Under the pieces are notes generated by a model. It ran no database searches and was not told where the DNA came from. It saw nothing but the letters and a program-made list of their open reading frames with translations. A program made the position numbers and the translations under genes. From an uncultured SAR86 cluster bacterium (lineage in GTDB: Bacteria > Pseudomonadota > Gammaproteobacteria > Magnimaribacterales > D2472), in assembly GCA_902517425.1 (NCBI GenBank), contig CABYCI010000001.1:1-42619 (forward strand): 42,619 bases of DNA. The letters are read 5' to 3'. Positions 19,515 to 28,224 of this stretch are shown one piece after another; within the stretch, counting starts at the first letter, position 1; the number at the start of each line of letters is the position of its first letter.

Positions 19515-19562
19515 AAAATAACTTGAAAAATTATAGAATTAGTGGTCTAGTAAGCCTAAATT

Positions 19563-19829
19563 ATGAATAAGAAATATCTGATACTATCTTTACTGTTTTT
19601 AACAGGTTTATCATATGATAGTTTTAATGGTCATTTTGATCATTTTGATCATCATGATGATAGCCACTTATCTGAATGTCAGGCATGTGAAGAAAACGTT
19701 GATATAAAAATTGCTTCAACGAAAAACAATAGCAGTTATATACAAATTTCCCCTAAAACAAGTCTATCTTCAAGATTTGTTAATCATAAAAATAAAACAA
19801 ATTTATCAAGAGCGCCTCCTTTAGATTAG
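19563..19829 (+). CDS. Small secreted His-rich protein with CxxC
   Basis: An 88-residue protein with a signal peptide (about 1-17), then a His/Asp cluster (HFDHFDHHDDSH, about 24-35), a CQAC pair (39-42) and a polar tail ending SRAPPLD. It resembles in layout the small metal-associated exported proteins (DUF2946-like, many ending in RAPP) that precede metal-related outer-membrane receptors; this is resemblance, not a confirmed match. It lies 40 bases before the TonB receptor with its own His-rich loops, so the pair probably shares a metal ligand, zinc being the most likely. No clear Zur or Fur box is seen upstream. Confidence 0.78.
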   Translation: MNKKYLILSLLFLTGLSYDSFNGHFDHFDHHDDSHLSECQACEENVDIKIASTKNNSSYIQISPKTSLSSRFVNHKNKTNLSRAPPLD

Positions 19830-19869
19830 TTACTTTTTTTAACTAATTTTTCATTCAAAAGGAGGAAAT

Positions 19870-22101
19870 ATGAAAAAATTTTTTAACGCGATAATAATTT
19901 TAATCGCTTTTCATTCGAACAGTATAATTTCACAAGATGTTGAAGAAACTATTGTCGTCACGTCTGCATTTATAGATACGGCTACAATTACTAATCCACT
20001 ATACATTATAGATGGTGATGAGATTAATGATGACGCAACTACCAGCCTTGGTGATGCAATTGATAGCTATTTAGGTGTTTCTATTGCTGACTATGGTGCT
20101 GCAGTTGGGCAACCAATTATAAGAGGCATGTCCGGTCCTCGAGTTAAAATTCTTAAAAATGGAATGGTTAACAGAGATGTGTCTGGACTTGGCGCAGATC
20201 ATTTAAATGATGTTGACTTAAATGACATTCAACAAATTGAAATTGTTAAAGGTCCATCTTCTTTACTTTATGCAAATGGAACTATTGGAGGAATCATTAA
20301 TATTGTTGATGATTGTATATCAGCTCTAAATTATGAACTTCCTGAATTAAAGGTTGGTTATGATACTCAGTCAGTCAATGATGGAAGTTCTAAAAATCTA
20401 AATTACAAAAATAATATTGGAGGATTCAATGTAAATTTTGGATACAACAAAATAAATTTTGGAAATTATGATGTTCCCTCAGGTGCTGTATTCCATGAGG
20501 AAGAGCATGGTGAGCATGAAGAAGAAGAAGAGCATCATGAGGAGAATATGGGTTTCATAAATAATTCTGATTATGCTGTTGAGGCTACAAAATTTGGAAT
20601 TTCAAAAGTTGGAGACTGGGGTTACGTTGGTATTTCAGTTGATAACTTAGAAAGTATATATGGAATACCTTTTCATGGTGACGAACATGAAGATGAGCAT
20701 GGAGATGAGCATGGAGATGAGCATGGAGATGAGCATGGAGATGAGGAAGAACATGAAGAACATGGAGAAGAAAGAATATTCTCAACCACTGATTCAGAAA
20801 GTTTTACTATAAAGGGCTCATACAATCTTAATGGCAATTTAGTCAATAAAATTGATTTTATGTATCGTGATTCAGACTATGTTCTGACTGAGGCTCATGA
20901 AGAAGAAGAAGGACATGATGAGCATGAAGATGAGGAAGAACATGAAGAACATGCCCCAACTAATTTTATGAATAAAGCTACTGAATACGGAGCAATTCTC
21001 GATATTTCTAATGATGTAATGAATCAAAAACTTGTATTTAATTTTGTTGATGAAGATAACTCAATTGTTGGCGAAGAAGCTTTTATGAATCCTGCAAACA
21101 ATGAAGAATTCACAATTGGTTATTACATGAGCAGAGATTTGGATTTATTCAGTGTTGATTTGGGAATGAGAATTGATCAAATTGACAGAACAGGAAGCGT
21201 CACTGATGAGGATCATGGAGATATTGATTATTATAGTATTGATGATTCTACTAATAGTTTTGCGGTAAGTGTTGGTAAAGATTTAAGTGATACTTTAAGT
21301 GTTAATATTGGCTTTGCTAGTGTTGAGAGATTGCCATCAGTTATTGAACTGTTTATGAATGGTCCTCATATGGCAACAGGAAGACTGGAAACAGGCAACC
21401 CAAATCTTATGAGTGAAACATCAGATAATTTTGATATTACTTTAAACTATGAAAATGATGGTTTTTACGCTTATGCAAGCTTTTATGTTACTGATGTAGA
21501 TAATTACATAACATTGATGGACGAGGATGAAGATCATGATGAGCATGAAGATGAACATCACGATGAGCATGAAGATGAAGATCATGATGAGCATGAAGAT
21601 GAGCATGAAGATGAGCATGATGACCATGGACATGGAAACCTAATTCACGCAAATTACGTTCAAGAAGATGCAGAATTTGATGGGTATGAGTTTGAATTTG
21701 GTAAATCTTTTGATATGGATTCAGGCGTCTTAAACCTTTCCTTTGGAAGAGATGTCGTAAATGGTAAATTTAGTGATGGGCATTATGTTCCAAGAATTAA
21801 TCCATCAAGAAACGTTTATGCAATGTCTTACGAGAGGAATGATTTAGTTTTTAAACTTAATCTTAAGGATGTTGATAAGCAAAGAGATATAGGAGAAGGT
21901 GAATCTGTTACAGATGCATACCGAATGCTCGATGCAAGATTAACTAAGACTTTTGATATAAGTGGTAAAGGTAAATTAAAAGTTTCAGTATATGGAAGGA
22001 ATTTACTTAACGAAATAGCAAGAAACCATTCTTCATTTGTTAAAGATCAAGTGCCTCTTCCTGGTAAAAATCTTGGTATTAAATTTAATTTAACCTTCTA
22101 A
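19870..22101 (+). CDS. TonB-dependent receptor with His-rich loops (likely zinc/metal uptake)
   Basis: Outer-membrane beta-barrel receptor of 743 residues with signal peptide (about 1-21), a TonB box region (EETIVVTS, 26-33), a plug domain (to about 150, with QPIIRGMSGPRVKILKNGM and EIVKGPSSLLYANGTIGGII) and a barrel ending in a Phe (LGIKFNLTF). Four His/Asp/Glu-rich segments at about 209-225, 269-300, 342-361 and 551-589 fall between barrel strands. The arrangement resembles ZnuD of Neisseria, whose His-rich loops capture zinc, so zinc import is the best guess; other divalent metals are possible. It has a perfect AGGAGG ribosome site and ends at a strong terminator. Confidence 0.92.
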   Translation: MKKFFNAIIILIAFHSNSIISQDVEETIVVTSAFIDTATITNPLYIIDGDEINDDATTSLGDAIDSYLGVSIADYGAAVGQPIIRGMSGPRVKILKNGMVNRDVSGLGADHLNDVDLNDIQQIEIVKGPSSLLYANGTIGGIINIVDDCISALNYELPELKVGYDTQSVNDGSSKNLNYKNNIGGFNVNFGYNKINFGNYDVPSGAVFHEEEHGEHEEEEEHHEENMGFINNSDYAVEATKFGISKVGDWGYVGISVDNLESIYGIPFHGDEHEDEHGDEHGDEHGDEHGDEEEHEEHGEERIFSTTDSESFTIKGSYNLNGNLVNKIDFMYRDSDYVLTEAHEEEEGHDEHEDEEEHEEHAPTNFMNKATEYGAILDISNDVMNQKLVFNFVDEDNSIVGEEAFMNPANNEEFTIGYYMSRDLDLFSVDLGMRIDQIDRTGSVTDEDHGDIDYYSIDDSTNSFAVSVGKDLSDTLSVNIGFASVERLPSVIELFMNGPHMATGRLETGNPNLMSETSDNFDITLNYENDGFYAYASFYVTDVDNYITLMDEDEDHDEHEDEHHDEHEDEDHDEHEDEHEDEHDDHGHGNLIHANYVQEDAEFDGYEFEFGKSFDMDSGVLNLSFGRDVVNGKFSDGHYVPRINPSRNVYAMSYERNDLVFKLNLKDVDKQRDIGEGESVTDAYRMLDARLTKTFDISGKGKLKVSVYGRNLLNEIARNHSSFVKDQVPLPGKNLGIKFNLTF
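20692..20745 (+). repeat. 12-base tandem repeat inside the TonB receptor gene
   Basis: The unit GATGAGCATGGA occurs four times perfectly (20692-20739) and is followed by a half unit. It encodes repeated (Asp-Glu-His-Gly). Because the unit is a multiple of three, copy changes lengthen or shorten a surface loop without a frameshift. Confidence 0.95.
21523..21633 (+). repeat. Imperfect GATGAGCATGAA repeat tract in the TonB receptor gene
   Basis: About nine degenerate copies of the same 12-base theme encode Asp/Glu/His repeats at residues about 551-589. The units differ by scattered substitutions, indicating an older or diversified expansion than the tract at 20692. Confidence 0.85.
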
Positions 22102-22120
22102 AAGATTAAATAAAATATTT

Positions 22121-22144
22121 AAGGGCTCTTCGGAGCCCTTTTTT
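22121..22144 (+). terminator. Rho-independent terminator after the TonB receptor gene
   Basis: AAGGGCTC, TTCG tetraloop, GAGCCCTT, then a T run. It is a textbook intrinsic terminator that begins 19 bases after the stop. Confidence 0.95.
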
Positions 22145-22170
22145 ATTGAATATAAACTAAACTCTACTCC

Positions 22171-23631
22171 ATGAACTATCTTGAGAATACTATTAGTCAG
22201 ATTATTAAAGAGCAGAATATTCCATTTGAGTGGAATTCATTAGTAGACCAAGAACTAGAAAATATTAATTTAAAGGAAAACTTAAATCGTAAGGATTTAA
22301 CAAATGAACCTTTTGTAACAATTGATGGAGAAGACGCCAAAGATTTTGATGATGCTGTTTTTTGTCATCTTAATAAGTCTTTATGTACCCTTAAAGTTGC
22401 TATTGCCGATGTTGCTTCTGTTGTTTCCTATAATTCTGAATTAGATAAAGAAGCGTTTAAAAGAGGAACTTCAATATACTTTCCCAATACTGTTATACCA
22501 ATGCTTCCTGAAATGATTTCAAATAATATTTGTTCATTAGTACCAAACAAAAAAAGAAATGTTCTTGTTTGTGAAATGATTTTTAACCTTGAAGCACAGA
22601 TTCAATCATATAAGTTTTACGAAGCCGAAATAAGTTCTTTTAAAAGATTTACGTATCATGAAATTCAAGATTATAAAATTGATAATTCTGAGATTTGCCA
22701 ATCAATAGAATCTTTGAAAGAACTAACTAATAAACTTTTGGAAAATAAATTAAAAAGGAATGCTTTAGAAATAGAATCCACAGAACCTGTTATTAGTATA
22801 GATAGAGATGGAGGCATTCTAGATATTAGTTCAACAACTAGATTATTTGCTCACCAAATGATAGAGGAATCAATGATTGCAGCAAATATTTGTGCTGCAA
22901 AATTTATAAAAAAACATTATGGATATGGGATATATAGAGTCCATGAAGAGCCTGAGTCTGTAAAGATCGAAGGTTTAAAAAAGTTTTTTTCTTTAAAAGG
23001 ACACTCAGCTAAAAAAAATTCAACCACTTTGGATTTGATTAATTCTTTAATTAATCATGCTAATAAAAATGAAAATAATAAACTTTTCAATATTATGATC
23101 TTGCAATCTCTCAAAAGAGCTCAATACTCAACAAAGGAAATAGGTCATTTTGGCTTACAACTCGATAAATATTCGCATTTTACTTCTCCGATTAGAAGAT
23201 ACCCAGATTTGATCGTACACAGAATGATAAAAAATATTTTAAATAATACTGGTCGTACTTTTGTTCAAGAAGATTTAGATGCTGAGTTGGGAGAATTATC
23301 TTCACTTGAAAAAAGAGCAGAAATATCAGCAAGACAAGTCAATCAGCAACTAATTTGTCACCACCTTAAAAAATTTATTGGAGATGAATTTAATACATTT
23401 GTAGTGGGTATTGCAGAATTTGGATTATTTTGTGAGATCGATAAATACTTTATATCAGGTTTAGTTCATGTTTCTGATTTAAAAAGGGATAGGTATATTT
23501 TTGATAATCAAGCAAATATACTTAAAGGTAGGAAAACTGGAAAGACTTATAGAATTGGTCAAAGAATTAGAGTTCAGCTAGCAAATGTTATTCCTGAAGA
23601 AAGAAAAATTATATTGGTACCTTCTGATTAA
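22171..23631 (+). CDS. rnr: Minimal RNase R (RNase II-family exoribonuclease)
   Basis: A 3'-5' exoribonuclease of the RNase II/R family, only 486 residues against about 813 in E. coli RNase R. The catalytic signature TIDGEDAKDFDDAVFC is at residues 50-65, with the metal-binding aspartates Asp52, Asp58, Asp60 and Asp61. The RNB domain runs through SHFTSPIRRYPDLIVHR (about 345-361) and a C-terminal S1 domain occupies about 405-484. Both N-terminal cold-shock domains, the helix-turn-helix and the Lys-rich tail are absent: translation starts in the linker that precedes the RNB domain. A terminator ends only 26 bases upstream, so the missing domains are not nearby. It overlaps rlmB by one base, the rnr-rlmB order of E. 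coli, which supports the RNase R rather than RNase II assignment. Confidence 0.9.
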   Translation: MNYLENTISQIIKEQNIPFEWNSLVDQELENINLKENLNRKDLTNEPFVTIDGEDAKDFDDAVFCHLNKSLCTLKVAIADVASVVSYNSELDKEAFKRGTSIYFPNTVIPMLPEMISNNICSLVPNKKRNVLVCEMIFNLEAQIQSYKFYEAEISSFKRFTYHEIQDYKIDNSEICQSIESLKELTNKLLENKLKRNALEIESTEPVISIDRDGGILDISSTTRLFAHQMIEESMIAANICAAKFIKKHYGYGIYRVHEEPESVKIEGLKKFFSLKGHSAKKNSTTLDLINSLINHANKNENNKLFNIMILQSLKRAQYSTKEIGHFGLQLDKYSHFTSPIRRYPDLIVHRMIKNILNNTGRTFVQEDLDAELGELSSLEKRAEISARQVNQQLICHHLKKFIGDEFNTFVVGIAEFGLFCEIDKYFISGLVHVSDLKRDRYIFDNQANILKGRKTGKTYRIGQRIRVQLANVIPEERKIILVPSD

Positions 23632-24347
23632 TGAAAAATAAAGAAAAACGGGTTGGCTTCCATAGCATTGAAAGTATTATTAAAAATAATCCTCATAAGA
23701 TTAAAAAGCTTTTTCTACCCTACTCTAGAGATGATGCAAGATTGAATAATTTGATAGCTCTATCGGAAAGTAATGGTATTAATTTTGAAGTCTCAAAAAA
23801 ATTAAAACAAGATCCAGAAGCGATCATTATTAATGAAGAAATGTTAAATTTTAAAGATCTAAAAAACTTCCTAATTGAGTCTGAAAAAGATGAGTTATCA
23901 ATTTTAATATTAGACAATATTATTGATCCTAGAAATCTTGGAGCCTGTATAAGATCTGCAGCTGTTTTAGATGTAGATGCACTAATAATTAATAAGCATC
24001 ATTGTGCCCCTTTAAATGATATTGCCCATAGCGTTTCAGCAGGAGGAGCTGAAATAGTAAGGACTTTTCATATATCAAACCTAATAAACTGTATTAAATA
24101 TTTAAAAGAGTTAGATATAAAAATTTTTGGTTTGAGTGAGCATTCTGAAAAAAATTATACTGAAAATGATTTTACAGAATCCTGTGCAATCGTTATGGGT
24201 TCTGAAGAGTTTGGTATAAGAAAAAAGACCCTTGAGATATGTGATTCATTAATCAAGTTAAACAATAATAAAAATTTCAAAAGCTTTAATGTTTCAGTCG
24301 CAACTGGGATAATACTTGCAGAAGTATCTAGGCAACGTAAATGCTAA
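23631..24347 (+). CDS. rlmB: 23S rRNA 2'-O-methyltransferase RlmB (G2251)
   Basis: SPOUT-class methyltransferase, 238 residues, that methylates the P-loop G2251 of 23S rRNA using S-adenosylmethionine. The three SPOUT motifs are visible: NIIDPRNLGACIRSA (about 103-117), VMGSEEFGIRKKT (about 188-200) and SFNVSVATGIILAEVSRQR near the end, which form the trefoil-knot SAM site. The N-terminal substrate-binding domain starts with VGFHSIESIIKNNP. Its start codon overlaps the rnr stop (TAATG). TrmH-type relatives are possible, but the gene order favours RlmB. Confidence 0.93.
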   Translation: MKNKEKRVGFHSIESIIKNNPHKIKKLFLPYSRDDARLNNLIALSESNGINFEVSKKLKQDPEAIIINEEMLNFKDLKNFLIESEKDELSILILDNIIDPRNLGACIRSAAVLDVDALIINKHHCAPLNDIAHSVSAGGAEIVRTFHISNLINCIKYLKELDIKIFGLSEHSEKNYTENDFTESCAIVMGSEEFGIRKKTLEICDSLIKLNNNKNFKSFNVSVATGIILAEVSRQRKC

Positions 24348-24372
24348 AATATTTTTAAATTTAATAACATAA

Positions 24373-25290
24373 ATGCTAAAACAAAGAACATTAAGAAATT
24401 CAATTAAGGCAGTCGGTATTGGTCTGCATACTGGTAAAAATATAAATATGGAGCTTATTCCATCTGATATTAATACTGGCATTAATTTTATTAGAACTGA
24501 TATTGATGAAAATCTTATTATCCCTGCAATTGCAGAAAATGTTGGAGATACAAGCCTATCAACAGCGCTGGTTAAAGATAACGTAAAAATTTCTACAATA
24601 GAACATCTTCTTTCAGCAATTGCTGGATTGGGAGTTGATAATTGCTTAGTTAAAGTAAATGGTCCTGAAGTACCGATAATGGATGGAAGTTCAAGTCCTT
24701 TTGTATTTCTCATTCAATCTGCAGGTCTTGAAGATCAAAGTGCGTTAAAGAAGTTCATCAAAGTAAAAAAAGAAGTTACCGTAACTCGTGATGATGCATA
24801 TGCAACAATAAAACCTTTTGATGGTTTTAAAGTTTCTTTTAAAGTCAGTTTTGATCATCCTGTTCATAAATCACTTCCATCAGAATCTATTATTGATTTC
24901 TCATCGACATCTTTTGTTAAGGAAGTTTGTAGAGCTAGGACTTTTGGATCTATGAGTGAAAAAGAATTATTGCAGTCAAAAAATTTAGCCTTAGGTGCAA
25001 GTGTTTCAAATGCAATTGTGTTTGGAGAAAATGAAATTATTAATGATGAAGGGCTTAGATTTAATGATGAAATTGTAAAACATAAAATGTTAGATGCAAT
25101 TGGAGATTTATATCTATTAGGAGGAAACTTAATAGGCGAGTTCTCAGGTTATAAATCAGGACATGAATTAAATAATAAATTATTAAGAAAAATTATTGCA
25201 GATGATGATGCTTACGAGACTGTTGAATTTGAAAATTCTGAAAGTGCCCCAATTTCATATGTAAGGCCACCTTTTGGAGACATTGAATAA
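24373..25290 (+). CDS. lpxC: UDP-3-O-acyl-N-acetylglucosamine deacetylase
   Basis: Zinc enzyme of the committed step of lipid A synthesis, 305 residues as in E. coli. The zinc ligands are His78 (STIEHLLSA), His237 and Asp241 (HKMLDAIGD); His264 (SGHELNNK) is the general acid/base position. It shows the organism makes lipid A. It lies 26 bases after rlmB rather than after ftsZ, and 35 bases before secA; SecM, which sits between them in E. coli, is missing. Confidence 0.98.
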   Translation: MLKQRTLRNSIKAVGIGLHTGKNINMELIPSDINTGINFIRTDIDENLIIPAIAENVGDTSLSTALVKDNVKISTIEHLLSAIAGLGVDNCLVKVNGPEVPIMDGSSSPFVFLIQSAGLEDQSALKKFIKVKKEVTVTRDDAYATIKPFDGFKVSFKVSFDHPVHKSLPSESIIDFSSTSFVKEVCRARTFGSMSEKELLQSKNLALGASVSNAIVFGENEIINDEGLRFNDEIVKHKMLDAIGDLYLLGGNLIGEFSGYKSGHELNNKLLRKIIADDDAYETVEFENSESAPISYVRPPFGDIE

Positions 25291-25325
25291 GTACTTTTGA
25301 CTAAAAAGCTTTAAAAAAATTTAAA

Positions 25326-28040
25326 ATGCTAAATTTATTTTCTAATATCTTCGGTTCAAGCAACGATAGAACTCTAAAAAAAATGATGGTGCATGTCAGT
25401 GCTGCCAATAGTTTAGAACAAGAGTTATCTGAAAAACCTGATGAGTACTTTGTATCACTCAAGAGTGAGTTAAAAAAGCAATATCTTGAGAATGATAAAA
25501 ATATATATGCCATTCTGCCATTTGCTTTTGCTGCAGTAAGGGAGGCAAGTAAGCGAACATTAGGCTTAAGACATTTTGACTCTCAGATGCTTGGTGGTAT
25601 TTCTCTTGCAGAGGGAAATATTGCAGAAATGAAAACAGGAGAGGGAAAAACACTGGTAGCAACTTTACCTGCATACCTAAATTCTGTTATTGGCAATAAA
25701 GCTATTTTAGTAACAGTTAATGATTATCTTGCTAAAAGGGATGCTGAGTGGATGCGACCTATATATGAATTCTTAGGTTTGTCTGTTGGGGTAGTTAATT
25801 CAAATCAAATCATTCAAGAAAAAATATCTGCATATAAGTGTGATGTTATTTACGCTACAAATAATGAACTTGGTTTTGATTATCTTAGAGACAACATGGC
25901 ACATTCAGTGGAGGAAAGAGTTCAGTGTTCTTTGGATTTTGCAATTGTAGATGAGGTTGATTCAATCTTAATAGATGAAGCAAGGACTCCTTTAATAATA
26001 TCTGGTCCTTCTTCAGAAAGTTCGGACTTATATAGAAAAATAAGGAAATTTATCCCTAAACTATCAAAACAGTTGAGAGAAGAAACGGAAGAAGAGCCAT
26101 TGATGGATGATGAAAAAGGTCATTATCTTATAGATGAAAAAAATAAAAGTGTCGAACTTACTGATGATGGGTATATTCTAGTTGAAGGTTTTCTTGAGGA
26201 ATCAGAAATGCTTGGTGATTCAGAAGGCCTCTATTCAGTTTCAAATCTCCAAATAATGAAATTTGTCCAAGCAACCTTAAGGGCTCATTTTCTCTTTCAA
26301 AAAAATGTACATTATTTAGTGAGAAATAACGAAGTTCTCTTGATCGATGAGCACACAGGTAGAACTATGCCTGGAAGAAGAATGAGTGAGGGTGTCCATC
26401 AAGCTCTTGAATGTAAAGAAAATGTTCCTATTCAAAGGGAATCTCAAACCTTAGCATCAACAACTTTTCAAAACTTCTTTAGATTATTCAAAAATCTATC
26501 AGGTATGACAGGAACAGCAGACACTGAAGCGGTAGAATTTAATCAAATATATGGCCTCAATGTGATTATTATTCCTACAAATGTACCTATGGTAAGAAAT
26601 GATCACAATGACTTAGTCTTCTTGACTAAAAAAGCAAAATACAAGGCTTTGGTTGAGGAGATATTATCTTTAAGAGAAAATCGTGCTCCAATATTGGTTG
26701 GAACAGTCTCTGTTGAATCATCTGAAGAAGTTTCAGAATTTTTAAAAGCAGAAAAAATTCCTCATCAAATTTTAAATGCAAAACATCATGAAAAAGAAGC
26801 AGAGGTTATTGCTAATGCAGGAAAGCCAAGTATGGTCACAATTGCAACTAATATGGCTGGAAGAGGAACAGATATTGTATTGGGTGGCAAGAAAGAAGAT
26901 CAAAATGATGAGCAATGGATAAGCAACAATGAAATAGTTCTTAATGCTGGAGGTCTTCATATTCTTGGCACGGAAAGGCATGAATCTCGAAGAATTGATA
27001 ATCAGCTAAGAGGGAGATCTGGTAGACAGGGAGACCCTGGATATTCGAGATTCTTTCTTTCTCTTGAAGATGATTTGTTAAGACTTTTTATATCAGATAA
27101 CAGAAGAGATTTATTTGAAAGAATTGGTATGGGGGATGACCATATTGAACACAGGATGTTATCAAGAGGAATTGAGAATGCTCAAAAAAGAATAGAGAGC
27201 AGGAATTTTGATGCAAGAAAAAATCTCCTTGAGTACGACGATGTATCTAATGATCAAAGACAAGCTATTTATTCATTAAGAAATCAGTTATTAGAAGAGA
27301 AGGACATTAGTGAAACAATCGACGAGCTGATTAGTCTTGAATTTAAAAGGATTTCTAATATACATATACCTGAGGAATCTATTGAGTCGCAATGGAAAAT
27401 TAAGGATCTAGATGAGTTTCTACAAGAAAATTATAAGCTTAATACAAAAATTGAAACTATCATTAATAGCGATAAGAAATTATTACCAGAGTCTATTGCA
27501 GATATTGTTATTCAAAAAGCTAAAGATTTTTACAAAGATAAATATAAAAGTCTTGAATCTAATAGGCTTTTACTGGAAAAACAAATAATGTTGCAGGTTC
27601 TTGATGTTCACTGGAAAGAGCATCTGGCAGAGATTGATCATTTGAGAGGAAGTGTTGGCTTAAGAGCTTATGCTCAAAAAAATCCTAAGAATGAATTTAA
27701 ACAAGAAGCTTATTCAATGTTTGAGTCAATGTTGGATGAGATCGACATTGAAACAGTAAGAATATTGTTCGCAATAGAATTTGCTTCTGAAGAAGTAATT
27801 GAAAACATAAAAAAAGAAGATGATAAATCAGAAATGGTTTTAGAAAGGCCTAGTCCAACTTTGGATAACTCTTTTGAAGATAGATCAGAGGAAATCAAAA
27901 GCCCTGAAACTTTGATTAATGAAGAACCAAAGCATGGTAGAAACGAGATTGTGAAAATTACAAATGGTCATGAAGTAAAAGATATAAAGTATAAAAAAGC
28001 TAAATCATTGATTGAAACTGGTGAATGGAAGATTGTTTAA
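25326..28040 (+). CDS. secA: Preprotein translocase ATPase SecA
   Basis: Motor of Sec-dependent export, 904 residues. Walker A (MKTGEGKT) is at 102-109, Walker B (DEVDSILIDEARTP) at 209-222, and the helicase motif MAGRGTDIVLGG lies in the second nucleotide-binding domain. The preprotein crosslinking, wing and scaffold regions are uninterrupted (LMQ...DVHWKEHL). The C-terminus is unusual: the zinc-binding CxCxSGx(6)CHG tail that binds SecB is absent, replaced by a charged linker and a NEIVKITNGHEVKDIKYKKA segment ending GEWKIV. There is no strong ribosome site. It follows lpxC, as in E. coli minus secM. Confidence 0.98.
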   Translation: MLNLFSNIFGSSNDRTLKKMMVHVSAANSLEQELSEKPDEYFVSLKSELKKQYLENDKNIYAILPFAFAAVREASKRTLGLRHFDSQMLGGISLAEGNIAEMKTGEGKTLVATLPAYLNSVIGNKAILVTVNDYLAKRDAEWMRPIYEFLGLSVGVVNSNQIIQEKISAYKCDVIYATNNELGFDYLRDNMAHSVEERVQCSLDFAIVDEVDSILIDEARTPLIISGPSSESSDLYRKIRKFIPKLSKQLREETEEEPLMDDEKGHYLIDEKNKSVELTDDGYILVEGFLEESEMLGDSEGLYSVSNLQIMKFVQATLRAHFLFQKNVHYLVRNNEVLLIDEHTGRTMPGRRMSEGVHQALECKENVPIQRESQTLASTTFQNFFRLFKNLSGMTGTADTEAVEFNQIYGLNVIIIPTNVPMVRNDHNDLVFLTKKAKYKALVEEILSLRENRAPILVGTVSVESSEEVSEFLKAEKIPHQILNAKHHEKEAEVIANAGKPSMVTIATNMAGRGTDIVLGGKKEDQNDEQWISNNEIVLNAGGLHILGTERHESRRIDNQLRGRSGRQGDPGYSRFFLSLEDDLLRLFISDNRRDLFERIGMGDDHIEHRMLSRGIENAQKRIESRNFDARKNLLEYDDVSNDQRQAIYSLRNQLLEEKDISETIDELISLEFKRISNIHIPEESIESQWKIKDLDEFLQENYKLNTKIETIINSDKKLLPESIADIVIQKAKDFYKDKYKSLESNRLLLEKQIMLQVLDVHWKEHLAEIDHLRGSVGLRAYAQKNPKNEFKQEAYSMFESMLDEIDIETVRILFAIEFASEEVIENIKKEDDKSEMVLERPSPTLDNSFEDRSEEIKSPETLINEEPKHGRNEIVKITNGHEVKDIKYKKAKSLIETGEWKIV

Positions 28041-28059
28041 TTTTTTTAGATATTAAAGA

Positions 28060-28224
28060 TCAATCTTCGTAAAAATCTTCAGATTTTATAGGTCTGGATA
28101 CTATATTTTCTTCATTAGCCCAAGATCCAAAGTCAATTAATTTACATTTAGCAGAGCAGAATGGTCTATGTTTATTATCTTTTGAGGTTGATGTAGGTTT
28201 TTCACATCTCGGGCAATTACTCAT
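28060..28224 (-). CDS. yacG: DNA gyrase inhibitor / zinc-ribbon protein YacG
   Basis: A 54-residue zinc-ribbon protein with the exact YacG cysteine pattern CxxC (4, 7), 15 residues, then CxxxC (23, 27), followed by KLIDFGSWANEE and an acidic tail. E. coli YacG binds GyrB and inhibits its activity. Its start overlaps the coaE stop by eight bases (ATGAGTAA), and it faces secA with a 19-base gap, the arrangement found in E. coli after loss of mutT and zapD. Confidence 0.95.
   Translation of the reverse strand: MSNCPRCEKPTSTSKDNKHRPFCSAKCKLIDFGSWANEENIVSRPIKSEDFYED

Noticed and set aside
19515-19562. TTGAAA-17-TCTAGT promoter and possible Zur box before the His-rich peptide
   Set aside because: The -10 would place the start almost at the ATG, and no palindrome resembling known Zur or Fur sites is seen.
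20585-21633. Minus-strand His/Leu-rich and Met/Ile-rich ORFs opposite the TonB receptor gene
   Set aside because: They are reverse reads of the GATGAGCATGGA repeats, which give His-Ala-His-Leu by chance.
20692-21633. Tandem repeats as a possible CRISPR array
   Set aside because: The units are 12 bases, contiguous, without spacers and in frame inside a coding region.
28041-28059. Terminator between secA and yacG
   Set aside because: Only a weak AAGAT/ATCTT pairing and a T run directly after the stop; no credible hairpin.
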